57,078 nt of DNA from an uncultured Shimia sp. (GTDB lineage: Bacteria; Pseudomonadota; Alphaproteobacteria; Rhodobacterales; Rhodobacteraceae): NCBI RefSeq assembly GCF_947498095.1, contig NZ_CANMJE010000016.1:1-57078 (forward strand), given 5' to 3'. The notes beneath the pieces are model-generated. The model worked only from the letters and a program-made list of their open reading frames with translations. It did not search any database and was not told the origin of the DNA. The position numbers and the translations under genes are program-made. Every line of letters starts with the position of its first letter. The stretch's first letter is position 1. Shown here one piece after another: positions 45,903-55,151 of this stretch.

Positions 45903-47432
45903 TCACGGACCACGGCGGGTGATTTCAGGCAGGTCCCGCAACGAAGCGTTGTAGTCGCGCAGCCAGTCAAAGGTCTTTTCAAAGGGCATCGGTCGGCCCA
46001 GTCCAAACCCCTGCACATGCTCGCACCCAAGTTGACACAGCATGGCGTGTTCTCCGGGCGTTTCGACCCCTTCCGCCAACGTTTCCAGCCCCAGTCGCTC
46101 GGCCATGGTGACAATCGCGGCGACCATGCGCTGCTGCTCGATGTCCTGATCCACGCGGGTCACAAACGAGCGGTCGATCTTAAGCCGAGAAGCCCGCAGG
46201 CGGCGGATCGATGAGATCGACGCATGGCCGGTGCCAAAATCATCGAGATCAATGCCGCAGCCAAGTTCGGCCAGCCCATTGACGTTGCGCACCACGATGT
46301 CGTCCGGCGCCCCGGCAATTACAGTTTCTAGTACTTCGATCGACAAGGATTTTGGGGCAAGCGAAAAGCGGTCCAGCTCCCAGCGGATCTTGTCCAGAAG
46401 GGCGGGATTGTGCAATTCGTCCCCGGCAAAGTTTACGCCGATGGTCGGCACGTCATAGCCGGCCTTGTGCCAGGCCTTAAGTGCGCTCAGCGCCTCGCTC
46501 AGCATCCTGTTGGCCAATTGCTCCAGTTGGTCGCTTTGCTGCATCGGACCCAGAAACTCGGCCGGTGGAATGATGCCGCGTTTGGGGTGTTGCCAGCGCG
46601 CGAGGGCTTCAAACCCCGAAACATAGCCGGTGCTGGTGCAAATCTGGGGTTGGAACCAGGCATGTATCTGGCCGCGGTCCAACGCTTTGCTGGCCTCAAG
46701 CGCACTTTGGCGTCGGGAGACCATGCGTTTGCGAAAGCCCGATTGATACGAACGAATAGAAGACAATCCGGCGCGCCGCGCCTCACTCAGCGCCATATCA
46801 GCCGCCTCAAACAAGGTTGCTCCTGTGGCTGGGCTGACACGGGAGGACAGGCAAAACCCCACCGAACAGGTCGGATGAATGGACACGGCCTGCAAGGGTA
46901 CGGGTTCTTCCAGTGCGGTTTGCAGTCGGGTGGCGAGCTGCAGGCAAATCTCAAGATCGAACACCCGCACCGGGTCCAGACAGATGACAAAGCGGCCATC
47001 GCCCACACGGGCCACCACGTCATCCGTGCGCAGCGCCGCCACGATCCTCCGTGCGCTGTGTTTCAACACGTCTTCGGCGGCATTGTCGCCATATCGGTTA
47101 CGGATCTCGGAAAACCGGTCCAGCTCAAGACACAAAGTGGCGGTCAGCAGCCCGCTTTCGCCAAGATCGCCCATCTGCGTGTCTGACGCGCCCTCAAAGG
47201 CACCGCTGACCAGCAACCCGGTCAGCGCATCACGATCATTGTGACCTGCACGCCGCTGAGTCGACGATTTGCGTAACAAAAAGGGCAGGGGCAGGAACAG
47301 CGCGGTCACCAGCAACCAGACCTCGCCACCCAGCACATAGGCGCCGAGAATGACGCAAGGCACCAGCAGCATCAGCACGCGGCTGCCAAATTCGGACAGC
47401 GCAAAAGATTTTGGCAGCAAAGGCAGTCGCAA
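45903..47432 (-). CDS. Membrane EAL-domain protein with degenerate GGDEF domain
   Basis: 509 residues. Two membrane segments at about 18-35 and 38-53. The GGDEF domain (about 62-225) reads GDGRF at 144-148 in place of GG(D/E)EF, so it should not make c-di-GMP. The EAL domain (about 240-500) keeps EALARW at 275-280, the Asn/Glu metal ligands (GVNFAGDE, SIEVLE) and DDFGTG at 397-402, so it is likely an active c-di-GMP phosphodiesterase. It is alone on the minus strand, 120 bases beyond yidC. Confidence 0.88.
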   Translation of the reverse strand: MRLPLLPKSFALSEFGSRVLMLLVPCVILGAYVLGGEVWLLVTALFLPLPFLLRKSSTQRRAGHNDRDALTGLLVSGAFEGASDTQMGDLGESGLLTATLCLELDRFSEIRNRYGDNAAEDVLKHSARRIVAALRTDDVVARVGDGRFVICLDPVRVFDLEICLQLATRLQTALEEPVPLQAVSIHPTCSVGFCLSSRVSPATGATLFEAADMALSEARRAGLSSIRSYQSGFRKRMVSRRQSALEASKALDRGQIHAWFQPQICTSTGYVSGFEALARWQHPKRGIIPPAEFLGPMQQSDQLEQLANRMLSEALSALKAWHKAGYDVPTIGVNFAGDELHNPALLDKIRWELDRFSLAPKSLSIEVLETVIAGAPDDIVVRNVNGLAELGCGIDLDDFGTGHASISSIRRLRASRLKIDRSFVTRVDQDIEQQRMVAAIVTMAERLGLETLAEGVETPGEHAMLCQLGCEHVQGFGLGRPMPFEKTFDWLRDYNASLRDLPEITRRGP

Positions 47433-47495
47433 GGCTCGGGCGCTCCGTCAGGATATGATTCCCGACGAGGCTAAAAGATGCGGCTCAGAGGCCGG

Positions 47496-48365
47496 TTAAC
47501 GCAACTTGGGTATTTGCGTCTCAATTTGTTCAAATTCTTTCGATCCCAGCATCAACCCGGCAAAATCAAACAGCTTGGGATCAAGCATGTGCGAGGGTCG
47601 GATGTTCATCAGACTGCGAAACATCACCTGCCTGCGACCGGGAGAATTGGCCTCCCACTGATCGAGGATTGCCTTGACCTGCTGGCGTTGCAACCCGTCT
47701 TGTGACCCGCAAAGATCACACGGAATGATGGGATACTGCATCGCTTTGGCGAATTTCTCGCAATCTTCCTCGGCGACATGGGCCAGTGGGCGATAGACAA
47801 ACAAATCACCCTCTTCGTTGACCAGCTTGGGCGGCATCGTGGCCAGCCGCCCTCCGTGGAAGAGGTTCATGAAAAAGGTCTCAAGAATATCATCGCGGTG
47901 ATGGCCCAGCACGACCGCCGAGCAGCCTTCTTCGCGGGCAATCCGATAAAGGTTGCCACGGCGAAGACGCGAACACAGGGCGCAATAGGTGCGACCCGCC
48001 GGCACTTTGTCTTTCACCACACTATATGTGTCCTGATATTCGATCCGGTGCGGCACCTTCATGCGTTCCAGAAACTCGGGCAGAACGGTTGCGGGAAAGT
48101 TGGGTTGCCCCTGATCCAGATTGCAGGCGAGAATTTCGACCGGCAAAAGCCCGCGCCATTGCAATTCATGCAACACCGCTAAGAGCGTGTAGCTGTCCTT
48201 GCCGCCTGACAGGCAGACCAACCACCGGGCACCACGTTCGATCATGCCATATTGCTCAATCGCTTCGCGTGTCTGACGCACAATGCGTTTGCGCAGCTTC
48301 TTGAAGTTGGCTGTCGAGGGTGCGCCGTGAAACAGCGGGTGGATATCGTCGAGATCATCAAGCAT
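47496..48365 (-). CDS. ttcA: tRNA 2-thiocytidine(32) biosynthesis protein TtcA
   Basis: 289 residues. PP-loop SGGKDS at 53-58, and the cysteine pairs C128/C131 and C216/C219 that hold the 4Fe-4S cluster and carry sulfur. The enzyme thiolates cytidine 32 in certain tRNAs. Length and motifs match. It lies upstream of the EAL gene (64-base gap), not clearly in one operon. Confidence 0.93.
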   Translation of the reverse strand: MLDDLDDIHPLFHGAPSTANFKKLRKRIVRQTREAIEQYGMIERGARWLVCLSGGKDSYTLLAVLHELQWRGLLPVEILACNLDQGQPNFPATVLPEFLERMKVPHRIEYQDTYSVVKDKVPAGRTYCALCSRLRRGNLYRIAREEGCSAVVLGHHRDDILETFFMNLFHGGRLATMPPKLVNEEGDLFVYRPLAHVAEEDCEKFAKAMQYPIIPCDLCGSQDGLQRQQVKAILDQWEANSPGRRQVMFRSLMNIRPSHMLDPKLFDFAGLMLGSKEFEQIETQIPKLR

Positions 48366-48473
48366 GCGCTGCCTTTAGGCCATCTCCGCCATCCGGGCAA
48401 GTCCGGAGCCCAAGCGGTGCAGACTCATCCATTTGTCGTTGCGCTGCGTATTCAGGAAAAGAAAGGACTCAAC

Positions 48474-49001
48474 ATGCGCAGATTTGTAATGGCGGGGGCG
48501 CTGGCTTTGCTGGCCGCCTGTGGCCGCCCAACACTGGATCAGGACAAGCTCAGCAACAAAGAGCTGAACCTAGAAGAGTATTTCTCGGGGCGCACTGTGG
48601 CCTATGGCCAGTTTCAGGACAGTCTGGGGCGGGTCTCACAACGTTTCAAAGTCACGATCGACGGGCGCTGGGATGGCAAGGTGCTGACGCTGGACGAACG
48701 GTTTGTCTATTCCGATGGCGGCAAGGATCGCCGGGTGTGGAGCCTGACCAAAACGGGCGCAGAGACATGGCAGGGCACGGCGGAAGGGGTGCAGGGAGTC
48801 GCAACGGGTGTGGAAAACGGCGATACCTTCAACTGGCGCTATACCATCGACCTGCCCAAACGCGAAGGTGACGGCAGCGTGCGTGTCAGTTTTGACGACT
48901 GGATGTGGCTCTTGGAAGACGGGCGCCTGCTGAACAAAGCCTATATGAGCAAGGCCGGGATCACTCTGGGGCAGGTCATCATCTTCTTTGAAAAGAAATA
49001 G
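48474..49001 (+). CDS. DUF3833-family lipoprotein
   Basis: 175 residues. A signal peptide with the lipobox LLAAC (Cys16) makes it an envelope lipoprotein. The core LNLEEYFSGRTVAYGQFQDSLGRVSQRFKV and the C-terminal DDWMWLLEDGRLLNKAYMSKAGI match DUF3833, a lipocalin-like beta protein of unknown function. AAAGGACT lies upstream of the ATG. It is the only plus-strand gene between 39.6 and 51 kb. Confidence 0.85.
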   Translation: MRRFVMAGALALLAACGRPTLDQDKLSNKELNLEEYFSGRTVAYGQFQDSLGRVSQRFKVTIDGRWDGKVLTLDERFVYSDGGKDRRVWSLTKTGAETWQGTAEGVQGVATGVENGDTFNWRYTIDLPKREGDGSVRVSFDDWMWLLEDGRLLNKAYMSKAGITLGQVIIFFEKK

Positions 49002-49053
49002 GGCCAAGCCGCATGGCCTGACCCTACTGTCATTTGGTTCAGCGTAAACCGTG

Positions 49054-49560
49054 TTACATCGCGGCAGCGTTACACTCTTTGCCCATCTCGATGGCTTTGA
49101 ATGTTCCGGTAAGGTCCATGATGAAGCCATAGGCTTTTTCAGGGAAGACAACCATTTCGCGCTGTTTCTGGATCTGTTCGATGATGCCGGCGTCATCGGT
49201 CAGCACGTAGCCGCCTGAATAGCCTTCGGTGATGTTCCCGCGCATGCCTGTCGCTTCACCGACATAAACGTTGTCGCCCAAAACGACCGCAACGCCCTCT
49301 TTCTGGCCTTTCTTGATGTCGGTCTCGGCGGTGGTAAAGACGCCAATATAGGCCACACCACGGTCACGGGTCAGACCCATCTGCACCACGTTGCCAAAGT
49401 CATCCTTGGACTCGATAAAGCATGATTTCTTTTCGTGATCGGTAAAGACATTCCATCCTTCAACCGAGCCGAAATGGCTGTAGCGATCTTCGGCCAATGC
49501 ACCGGTGGCAACAAGGGTGGTCGCGAGGGCGGCAGAGGCGGCGAGCTTGGTGAAAGTCAT
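49054..49560 (-). CDS. Exported hypothetical protein, weakly IalB-like
   Basis: 168 residues from ATG 49560 (MTFTKLAAS), preceded by AAGGATT; the frame is open upstream but not translated by family logic. Signal peptide about 1-23. The mature part opens EDRYSHFGSVEGWNVFTDHEKKSCFIE, which recalls the invasion-associated-locus-B domain (a W-x-V-x ... C pattern), but the match is loose. Probably a periplasmic protein. Confidence 0.65.
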   Translation of the reverse strand: MTFTKLAASAALATTLVATGALAEDRYSHFGSVEGWNVFTDHEKKSCFIESKDDFGNVVQMGLTRDRGVAYIGVFTTAETDIKKGQKEGVAVVLGDNVYVGEATGMRGNITEGYSGGYVLTDDAGIIEQIQKQREMVVFPEKAYGFIMDLTGTFKAIEMGKECNAAAM

Positions 49561-49669
49561 TTGGGCAATCCTTTTGTATGAAACAGTGTTCGACCTGAAT
49601 TTAGGGTCTGTTTGGTCGACGTCCACAGATGAATGTCGAACCGTGTCGACATTAGGGCGTGTCAGGCAA

Positions 49670-49924
49670 TTATTTGCCGGTTTTGTCGTCCCGGTCAGGC
49701 TTTGGGTCAGGCACCGGGTCATAGCCATCACCGCCCAGGGGATGACAGCGGCCAATACGTTTGGCAGCCAGCCAGCTGCCCTTGATCGCGCCATGCTTTT
49801 CCAGCGCTTCCATCGCATAAGCAGAACATGTGGGTTGATATCTGCAGTTGAATCCAACCCAAGGGCTGAACACCAACCGATAGAACCGGACAGGCAGGGC
49901 GACGATATGGGCCAGAGGAGTCAT
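49670..49924 (-). CDS. yidD: Membrane protein insertion efficiency factor YidD
   Basis: 84 residues. The conserved [29 protein letters not shown] and [15 protein letters not shown] are complete, with the cysteines in place. It is a small amphipathic protein thought to aid YidC-dependent insertion. It usually sits between rnpA and yidC; here it is 0.7 kb from rnpA and about 4 kb from yidC. Confidence 0.95.
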   Translation of the reverse strand: MTPLAHIVALPVRFYRLVFSPWVGFNCRYQPTCSAYAMEALEKHGAIKGSWLAAKRIGRCHPLGGDGYDPVPDPKPDRDDKTGK

Positions 49925-50075
49925 GGGCGAAAGATAGGTGTGAACAACGGTAGGGGGAAGTGCGGTGGATGAATTTGTCGATCTCGCAACGCAGCGGAAT
50001 CAACTGGGACGGCACTATGACGCGTCGGGTCGGGTTGCCTCCAGAGGCCAAGCCACCTCTGGAGGAGGATTGGGC

Positions 50076-50483
50076 TTAGCCCGGCATCTTTTCAAAGGCC
50101 GGAATTCCGTCGTCAAGGATGGTCGCGGTCATCTTGCTTGAGGCGTAGACGTTCGCCTTGGGTGTGAATTCTTGATGTTCGTTGATGTTTCCGGCACGCA
50201 GGGCAATCATACCTGCGCGGGCCGAGTTCTGTGCAAACATCGGTGTGCCGCAATTGCTGCAGAAATGTTTGGTCATCGTGCTGCCCGCATCTGACATGTG
50301 CTGGAAGGTCTTCGGCGTGCCGGTGATCTTTACGTCGTCCTGTTTCATGAACATCAGAGTGGCAAAGGCGGTGCCTGTCGCGTGTCTGCAATCCGTGCAG
50401 TGGCAATTGGCCATGACTGGCACGTCGCCGTCGGCCTCGAATGAGATATCGCCACAAAGGCACTGTCCGGTAAGTTTTGTCAT
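50076..50483 (-). CDS. GFA-family protein (CENP-V/glutathione-dependent formaldehyde-activating-like)
   Basis: 135 residues with the zinc cysteines C8, C10, C27, C29 and C32 (GQCLCG, NCHCTDC) and the second pair FCSNCGTP. Members bind zinc; few have proven activity, and formaldehyde activation cannot be assumed. It lies between yidD and rnpA, an unusual place, with a ribosome binding site CAAGGAAAC before the ATG. Confidence 0.85.
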   Translation of the reverse strand: MTKLTGQCLCGDISFEADGDVPVMANCHCTDCRHATGTAFATLMFMKQDDVKITGTPKTFQHMSDAGSTMTKHFCSNCGTPMFAQNSARAGMIALRAGNINEHQEFTPKANVYASSKMTATILDDGIPAFEKMPG

Positions 50484-50651
50484 TGGGTTTCCTTGTTTCC
50501 TGTCATCGCTGCAGCGACGACAGTAGGGAAATTGCCCCGATCATCAAGGGCTGACAAAAGTTTGACGGTTGTAGGACAACCCAAATCCCGGCGCACACTT
50601 TGAGTTTTACCGGCGAGGTGCCGCGTTGTGCGGTCTCAGGCCCCACCAATG

Positions 50652-51074
50652 TCAGGCGTCTGCAGCGTGCAGTTTCTTCAGCGCGTATTTCAGATCGCCC
50701 TGCAGCGCGTCAAAAGGGCGGGCGGCCGTCGCATCCTTGCGACCGATCAGAACGTAGTCCCAGCCGGGTTTGCCCCGCGTCGGCAGGATCAGTCGCGCAA
50801 CTTCGCGCATCCGGCGTTTGGCGCGGTTGCGGGCCACGGCATTGCCGACCTTCTTGGAACAGGTAAAGCCCACGCGGATCGCATGGGCTGGAACCTCTTC
50901 GGCGTCGCGACGTTTGCGGGCCTGCACCATCATCGCACCGGTGCCTTGTCGGCGGGCGCGGGCGGCGGCCAGAAAGTCGCTGCGATTTTTGAGAACCGTC
51001 AGACAAACGGAAACCGCCGGGGGCATATCCCCGTGGCTGGCTGTGCCATCCTTGGGGGCCTCCGGCGGTGTCAT
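50652..51074 (-). CDS. rnpA: Ribonuclease P protein component
   Basis: 140 residues with the signature RVGFTCSKKVGNAVARNRAKRRMRE, the RNR motif that contacts RNase P RNA. An N-terminal extension of about 25 residues precedes the usual start region LTVLKNRSDF. It matures tRNA 5' ends with the M1 RNA. It lies 24 bases after rpmH, the standard pairing. Confidence 0.94.
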   Translation of the reverse strand: MTPPEAPKDGTASHGDMPPAVSVCLTVLKNRSDFLAAARARRQGTGAMMVQARKRRDAEEVPAHAIRVGFTCSKKVGNAVARNRAKRRMREVARLILPTRGKPGWDYVLIGRKDATAARPFDALQGDLKYALKKLHAADA

Positions 51075-51098
51075 TCCGTCTAAACGGGGTCGGTGAGC

Positions 51099-51233
51099 TT
51101 ATGCGCTCAGCGACTTACGACCGCGTGCGCGGCGTGCGTTCAGGATCTTGCGACCGGCTTTGGTGGCCATACGCGAACGAAAACCGTGGCGGCGCTTGCG
51201 AACCAGGTTCGAGGGTTGGTAGGTGCGTTTCAT
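51099..51233 (-). CDS. rpmH: 50S ribosomal protein L34
   Basis: 44 residues, read directly from the minus strand: it opens [19 protein letters not shown] and ends GRKSLSA, the full family sequence. It starts at ATG 51233 with a GGAGCG upstream. It is the first gene of the rpmH-rnpA transcript with its own promoter. Confidence 0.97.
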   Translation of the reverse strand: MKRTYQPSNLVRKRRHGFRSRMATKAGRKILNARRARGRKSLSA

Positions 51234-51303
51234 CGCTCCGTCTCCGTCTGTTCAGGGTGCCTCGCGAACGGAATCGCGGACCCATGTGCTATTCGAAGCC
51301 CGG

Positions 51304-51332
51304 TCTATAGAGGGGTGTCTCAGACAAGTCAA
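51304..51332 (-). promoter_or_regulatory. Predicted sigma70 promoter of rpmH
   Basis: On the minus strand, TTGACT (51332-51327), 17 bases, TATAGA (51309-51304). It lies 70 bases before the rpmH start. Same spacing as the other ribosomal promoters here. Confidence 0.75.
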
Positions 51333-51518
51333 ACGCCTCAATCGCGTTTTCGGACTGAATTTCGGGGTTTTGCAATAAAAACCGTCGATCGCGGTCGGGA
51401 TTGTTTCAAAATCCCGGTTTTCCCTGTCGACTTATCACGGATTGCGCCCCTGCGATCAAGCACCCGTGAGGAGGCTGTTGTTTCCTTTTTGCCTGTCACA
51501 TGTTGCTATGGAGACAGT

Positions 51519-52265
51519 ATGACTGGAAAACGCATGAGCGATACGACCGATACGGGCAAAGCAGGCTGGGGCCGGGCGTTGCCCTTTGCCCTGATCATTG
51601 CCGCTGCTGTGATTGGCGCGATGACGCTGGGGGATCTTTTGAGCTATGAAAGCCTGCGCGACAATCGCGAGGCTTTGCTGGCGTACCGCGATGCCAACTA
51701 TGTCTGGGCAGCGCTTTTGTTCATGACCATTTACGTTGTGATTGTGTCCTTTTCTCTGCCCGGAGCCGTGGCGGCAACGCTGACTGGCGGGTTTTTGTTC
51801 GGGGTTTTTCCGGGGGCGTTGTTCAACGTCTCGGCAGCCACATTGGGCGCGGTGTTCATCTTTCTGGCGGCACGCTGGGGGTTTGGAGATCGCATGGCCG
51901 CCAAGATGGAAGCCTCGGACGGGCGGATCAAACGCATCAAAGACGGAATTGACGAGAATCAGTGGTCGATGCTGTTTCTGATCCGTCTGGTGCCGCTGGT
52001 GCCGTTCTTTGTGGCCAATCTGGTTCCGGCCATCGTCGGCGTGCCTTTGCGCCGCTTTGCGATTTCGACCTTCCTGGGGATCATCCCCGGCGGCGTCGTC
52101 TATACCTCGGTCGGTGCCGGCCTGGGTGAGGTCTTTGCCCAGGGCGAAACCCCCAATCTCGGCATTATCTTTGAGCCGCAAATCATTCTGCCGATTCTCG
52201 GGCTGTGTGCGCTGGCCGCCCTGCCGATGATCCTCAAGGCCCTGCGGGGCGGGAAAGACCTCTGA
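51519..52265 (+). CDS. TVP38/TMEM64 (VTT/DedA-like) membrane protein
   Basis: 248 residues from ATG 51519 (GGAG upstream); ATG 51534 is an alternative. About six hydrophobic segments, the central SNARE-associated motif region with LPGAVAATLTGGFLFGVFPG, and LIRLVPLVPFFVANLVPA. Family members move lipids or act in membrane homeostasis. The stop overlaps the next gene by one base; homologues are often next to or fused with this type of oxidoreductase. Confidence 0.88.
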   Translation: MTGKRMSDTTDTGKAGWGRALPFALIIAAAVIGAMTLGDLLSYESLRDNREALLAYRDANYVWAALLFMTIYVVIVSFSLPGAVAATLTGGFLFGVFPGALFNVSAATLGAVFIFLAARWGFGDRMAAKMEASDGRIKRIKDGIDENQWSMLFLIRLVPLVPFFVANLVPAIVGVPLRRFAISTFLGIIPGGVVYTSVGAGLGEVFAQGETPNLGIIFEPQIILPILGLCALAALPMILKALRGGKDL

Positions 52266-53683
52266 TGAACAAGATTAAGACGGACCTGCTGGTCATTGGC
52301 GCAGGCTCTGGTGGTCTCTCGGTGGCCGCAGGGGCTGTGCAGATGGGCGCCGACGTTGTGCTGCTCGAAGGCCACAAGATGGGCGGCGATTGCCTGAACT
52401 ATGGCTGTGTACCCTCCAAGGCGCTCTTGGCCAGCGCCAAGGTTGCCCACACGCAAGGTCACGCGGCGGCCTTTGGCGTGGCCGATCAGGTGCCGCAGAT
52501 CGATTTTGCTGCTGTGAAAGACCACGTCGCGAGTGTGATCGCCGAGATCGAACCCAACGACTCGGTTGAGCGGTTCGAGGGGCTGGGCGTGCAGGTCATC
52601 TCAGAATATGGCCAATTCCTCAGCCCGACCGAAGTTCAGGCCGGGGACAATACTATCACCGCGCGCCGGATCGTGATTGCCACCGGATCGTCGCCGTTCG
52701 TGCCGCCGATCAAGGGGCTCGAGACGGTACCCTATGACACCAACGAAACCCTGTTCGAGCAACGCGAGCAACCGGGCCATTTGCTGATCATCGGCGGCGG
52801 ACCCATCGGCATGGAAATGGCGCAGGCGCATCGGCGTTTGGGGTCCGAGGTCACAGTGATCGAAGGTGACAAGGCGCTGGGCAAGGACGACCCGGAGATG
52901 GCCGCTTTCGTGCTGGAGACCCTGCGCGACGAAGGCATCACCATCGAAGAAGACGCTCTGGCGGCGGAAATTCGAGGGGCCGCGGGCGCGATTGAGGTTG
53001 AGGCGCAGGATGGGCGTGTCTTCAAAGGCACGCATCTTTTGATGGCTGTCGGGCGCAAGGCCAATATCGAGCGACTGGACCTCGACAAGGCCGGGATTGC
53101 CACAGAGCGCGGCGCGATCAAAGTGGATGACAGCCTCAAGACCAGCAACCGCAAGGTCTATGCGATTGGCGATGTGGCGGGGGGGCTGCAGTTCACCCAC
53201 GTGGCCGGCTATCACGCCGGGATCATCATCCGCTCGGCCCTGTTCGGGCTGCCAGCCAAGCAAAAGACCAGCCATATCCCCTGGGCCACCTATACCGACC
53301 CGGAACTGGCGCAAGTGGGCCTGACCGAGGCCGAGGCCCGCAAGCTGCATGGCGAAAGCTTGGAAGTGGTGCGGTTCGATCTGCACCACAACGACCGCCT
53401 GATTGCCGAGCGCAAAGCGCGGGGCCTGATCAAGGTTATGGTGGTCAAAGGCCGCCCCGTAGGCGCTTCGATCGCGGGTCATCAGGCAGGCGAGCACATC
53501 AATCTGTGGGCGCTGGCCATTGCCAACGGTATGAAGATGGGCCAGATCGCCGCGATGGTGTCGCCCTATCCCACGGTGGGCGAAATTGGCAAACGTGCAG
53601 CGGGGGCCTATTTCTCACCCAGACTGTTTGATAGTCCTAAGGTGAAACGGATGGTACGGCTGGTGCAACGCTGGCTGCCCTAA
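52265..53683 (+). CDS. Class I pyridine-nucleotide disulfide oxidoreductase (mercuric-reductase-like)
   Basis: 472 residues. FAD motif GAGSGG at 12-17, redox-active disulfide C43-x4-C48 (GGDCLNYGCVP), the NAD(P) motif GGGPIGMEMA, and the FAD motif AIGDVAGG. The C-terminal dimer domain reads VSPYPTVGE where dihydrolipoamide dehydrogenase has HxHPTxxE, so the catalytic His is replaced; there is also no C-terminal Cys pair, so a mercuric reductase is unlikely. It is co-transcribed with the TVP38 gene. Substrate unknown. Confidence 0.85.
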   Translation: MNKIKTDLLVIGAGSGGLSVAAGAVQMGADVVLLEGHKMGGDCLNYGCVPSKALLASAKVAHTQGHAAAFGVADQVPQIDFAAVKDHVASVIAEIEPNDSVERFEGLGVQVISEYGQFLSPTEVQAGDNTITARRIVIATGSSPFVPPIKGLETVPYDTNETLFEQREQPGHLLIIGGGPIGMEMAQAHRRLGSEVTVIEGDKALGKDDPEMAAFVLETLRDEGITIEEDALAAEIRGAAGAIEVEAQDGRVFKGTHLLMAVGRKANIERLDLDKAGIATERGAIKVDDSLKTSNRKVYAIGDVAGGLQFTHVAGYHAGIIIRSALFGLPAKQKTSHIPWATYTDPELAQVGLTEAEARKLHGESLEVVRFDLHHNDRLIAERKARGLIKVMVVKGRPVGASIAGHQAGEHINLWALAIANGMKMGQIAAMVSPYPTVGEIGKRAAGAYFSPRLFDSPKVKRMVRLVQRWLP

Positions 53684-53702
53684 GGGAGAAGATGGAACAA
53701 AG

Positions 53703-55091
53703 ATGCTGAAATCGCTTTCAGGCCGGTTTCTGATCCTGACCATCATCTTTGTGATGCTGGCCGAGGTCATGATCTTTGTGCCGTCTATCGCGCGCTTCCG
53801 CGAAGACTTTCTCTTGTCGCGGCTTGAACGGTCACAGATCGCGTCACTGGCGCTCTTGGCGGATGACATGATCGATGACGATCTTGAGGCTGAGCTGCTG
53901 CGCAATGCCGAAGTCTACAACGTGGTGCTGCGCCGTGATGAGATGCGCCAGCTGATCCTGTCCTCGCCGATGCCGCAGCCCATTGATGCCACCTTTGATT
54001 TGCGCAATGCGGGGCCTGTGGATTTGATCCGCGACGCCATGCGACGGTTGTTTGACCGCGAAGAGCGGGTGATCCGCGTGATCGGCGCACCGGTGCGCGA
54101 AGCCGGACTGTTGATTGAGATCACCATGAAAACCAGCGGCTTGCGGGCGGCGATGGTTGATTACGGGCTGAACATTCTGTGGCTCTCTGCGGTGATCTCG
54201 GCGATCACTGCGTCACTGCTGTTTGTCGCTGTCCGCGGGCTCTTGGTGCGCCCGATCAAGGGGGTGGTGTCTTATATGCAATCCTATGCCGCCGCGCCCG
54301 AAGATGCCCGTCGCATCATCCAGCCCAACGCCAGTGTCACCGAACTGCGCGAGGCCGAAGAAGCGCTGCAATCGCTGCAGGTCGAATTGACGGCCTCGTT
54401 GAAGCAAAAAGAACATCTGGCGCAACTGGGTGGTGCGGTGGCCAAGGTCAGCCATGACCTGCGCAACATCCTGACCTCGGCACAGTTGTTCACCGACCGA
54501 ATCGAGATGAGCGAAGATCCCACCGTCAAGCGCATGGCGCCGAAACTGGTGAACTCCATTACCCGCGCGGTGAACTTGTGTGAAAGCACGCTGGCCTTTG
54601 GCAAGGCCGAAGAGCCGCCCCCGCGCCTGTGCCATGTGGTGCTGGCCGATATCGTCAGCGATGTGGTCGAAAGCGAGCGGCTGGCGATTGGCGAGTTTGA
54701 TCTCAGTTTTGCCGAGGATATTCCCACCGGGCTGACCGTACGCGCCGACCCTGAGCAGTTGTATCGAGTGATTGCAAACCTCGTGCGGAACGCGCGTCAG
54801 GCGATCACCGCCTCGACCAAGCCCGGCGAAATCTCGGTTGCAGCCCGCGAAGAGGACACAGCATGGTTCATTACCGTGGCGGACACCGGTCCCGGCTTGC
54901 CACCCAAAGCGCGCGAGCACCTGTTCACACCGTTCCAGGGCGGTACCCGCAAGGGCGGCTCGGGTCTGGGACTGGCGATTTCGGCGGAACTGGTCCGCGG
55001 GCATGGCGGCAAATTGCTGATGCTGTCCACGGGTGAGAGTGGCACCACCTTTGAAATATGCCTGCCCAAAGGTGATGTGGCAGATTCCTGA
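53703..55091 (+). CDS. Sensor histidine kinase with HAMP domain
   Basis: 462 residues. Membrane segments at about 10-30 and 157-180 bracket a periplasmic sensor region of about 125 residues. A HAMP-like stretch follows (about 181-235). The H-box is KVSHDLRNIL with H251; the ATPase domain has N-box VIANLVRNARQA (356-367), G1 DTGPGLP and G2 GLGLA (421-425). It belongs to the NtrY-like or HPK group. No response regulator lies beside it. It starts 19 bases after the oxidoreductase gene. Confidence 0.9.
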   Translation: MLKSLSGRFLILTIIFVMLAEVMIFVPSIARFREDFLLSRLERSQIASLALLADDMIDDDLEAELLRNAEVYNVVLRRDEMRQLILSSPMPQPIDATFDLRNAGPVDLIRDAMRRLFDREERVIRVIGAPVREAGLLIEITMKTSGLRAAMVDYGLNILWLSAVISAITASLLFVAVRGLLVRPIKGVVSYMQSYAAAPEDARRIIQPNASVTELREAEEALQSLQVELTASLKQKEHLAQLGGAVAKVSHDLRNILTSAQLFTDRIEMSEDPTVKRMAPKLVNSITRAVNLCESTLAFGKAEEPPPRLCHVVLADIVSDVVESERLAIGEFDLSFAEDIPTGLTVRADPEQLYRVIANLVRNARQAITASTKPGEISVAAREEDTAWFITVADTGPGLPPKAREHLFTPFQGGTRKGGSGLGLAISAELVRGHGGKLLMLSTGESGTTFEICLPKGDVADS

Positions 55092-55110
55092 AATTTCGCG
55101 GAATTAGCCC

Positions 55111-55139
55111 TTGCATACCCCCGGCGTTCGCACTAAATC
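55111..55139 (+). promoter_or_regulatory. Predicted promoter of tRNA-Arg
   Basis: TTGCAT (55111-55116), 17 bases, TAAATC (55134-55139), 12 bases before the tRNA. Confidence 0.65.
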
Positions 55140-55151
55140 CCACTCCACCGC

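Noticed and set aside
44362..45954. 530-codon plus-strand open frame over yidC
   Set aside because: It runs antisense to yidC, which has full family features; the frame is open only because of GC-biased codon use.
52265..53683. Mercuric reductase or dihydrolipoamide dehydrogenase
   Set aside because: No C-terminal Cys pair or MerA N-terminal domain, no mer genes nearby, and the catalytic His of the dimer domain is replaced.
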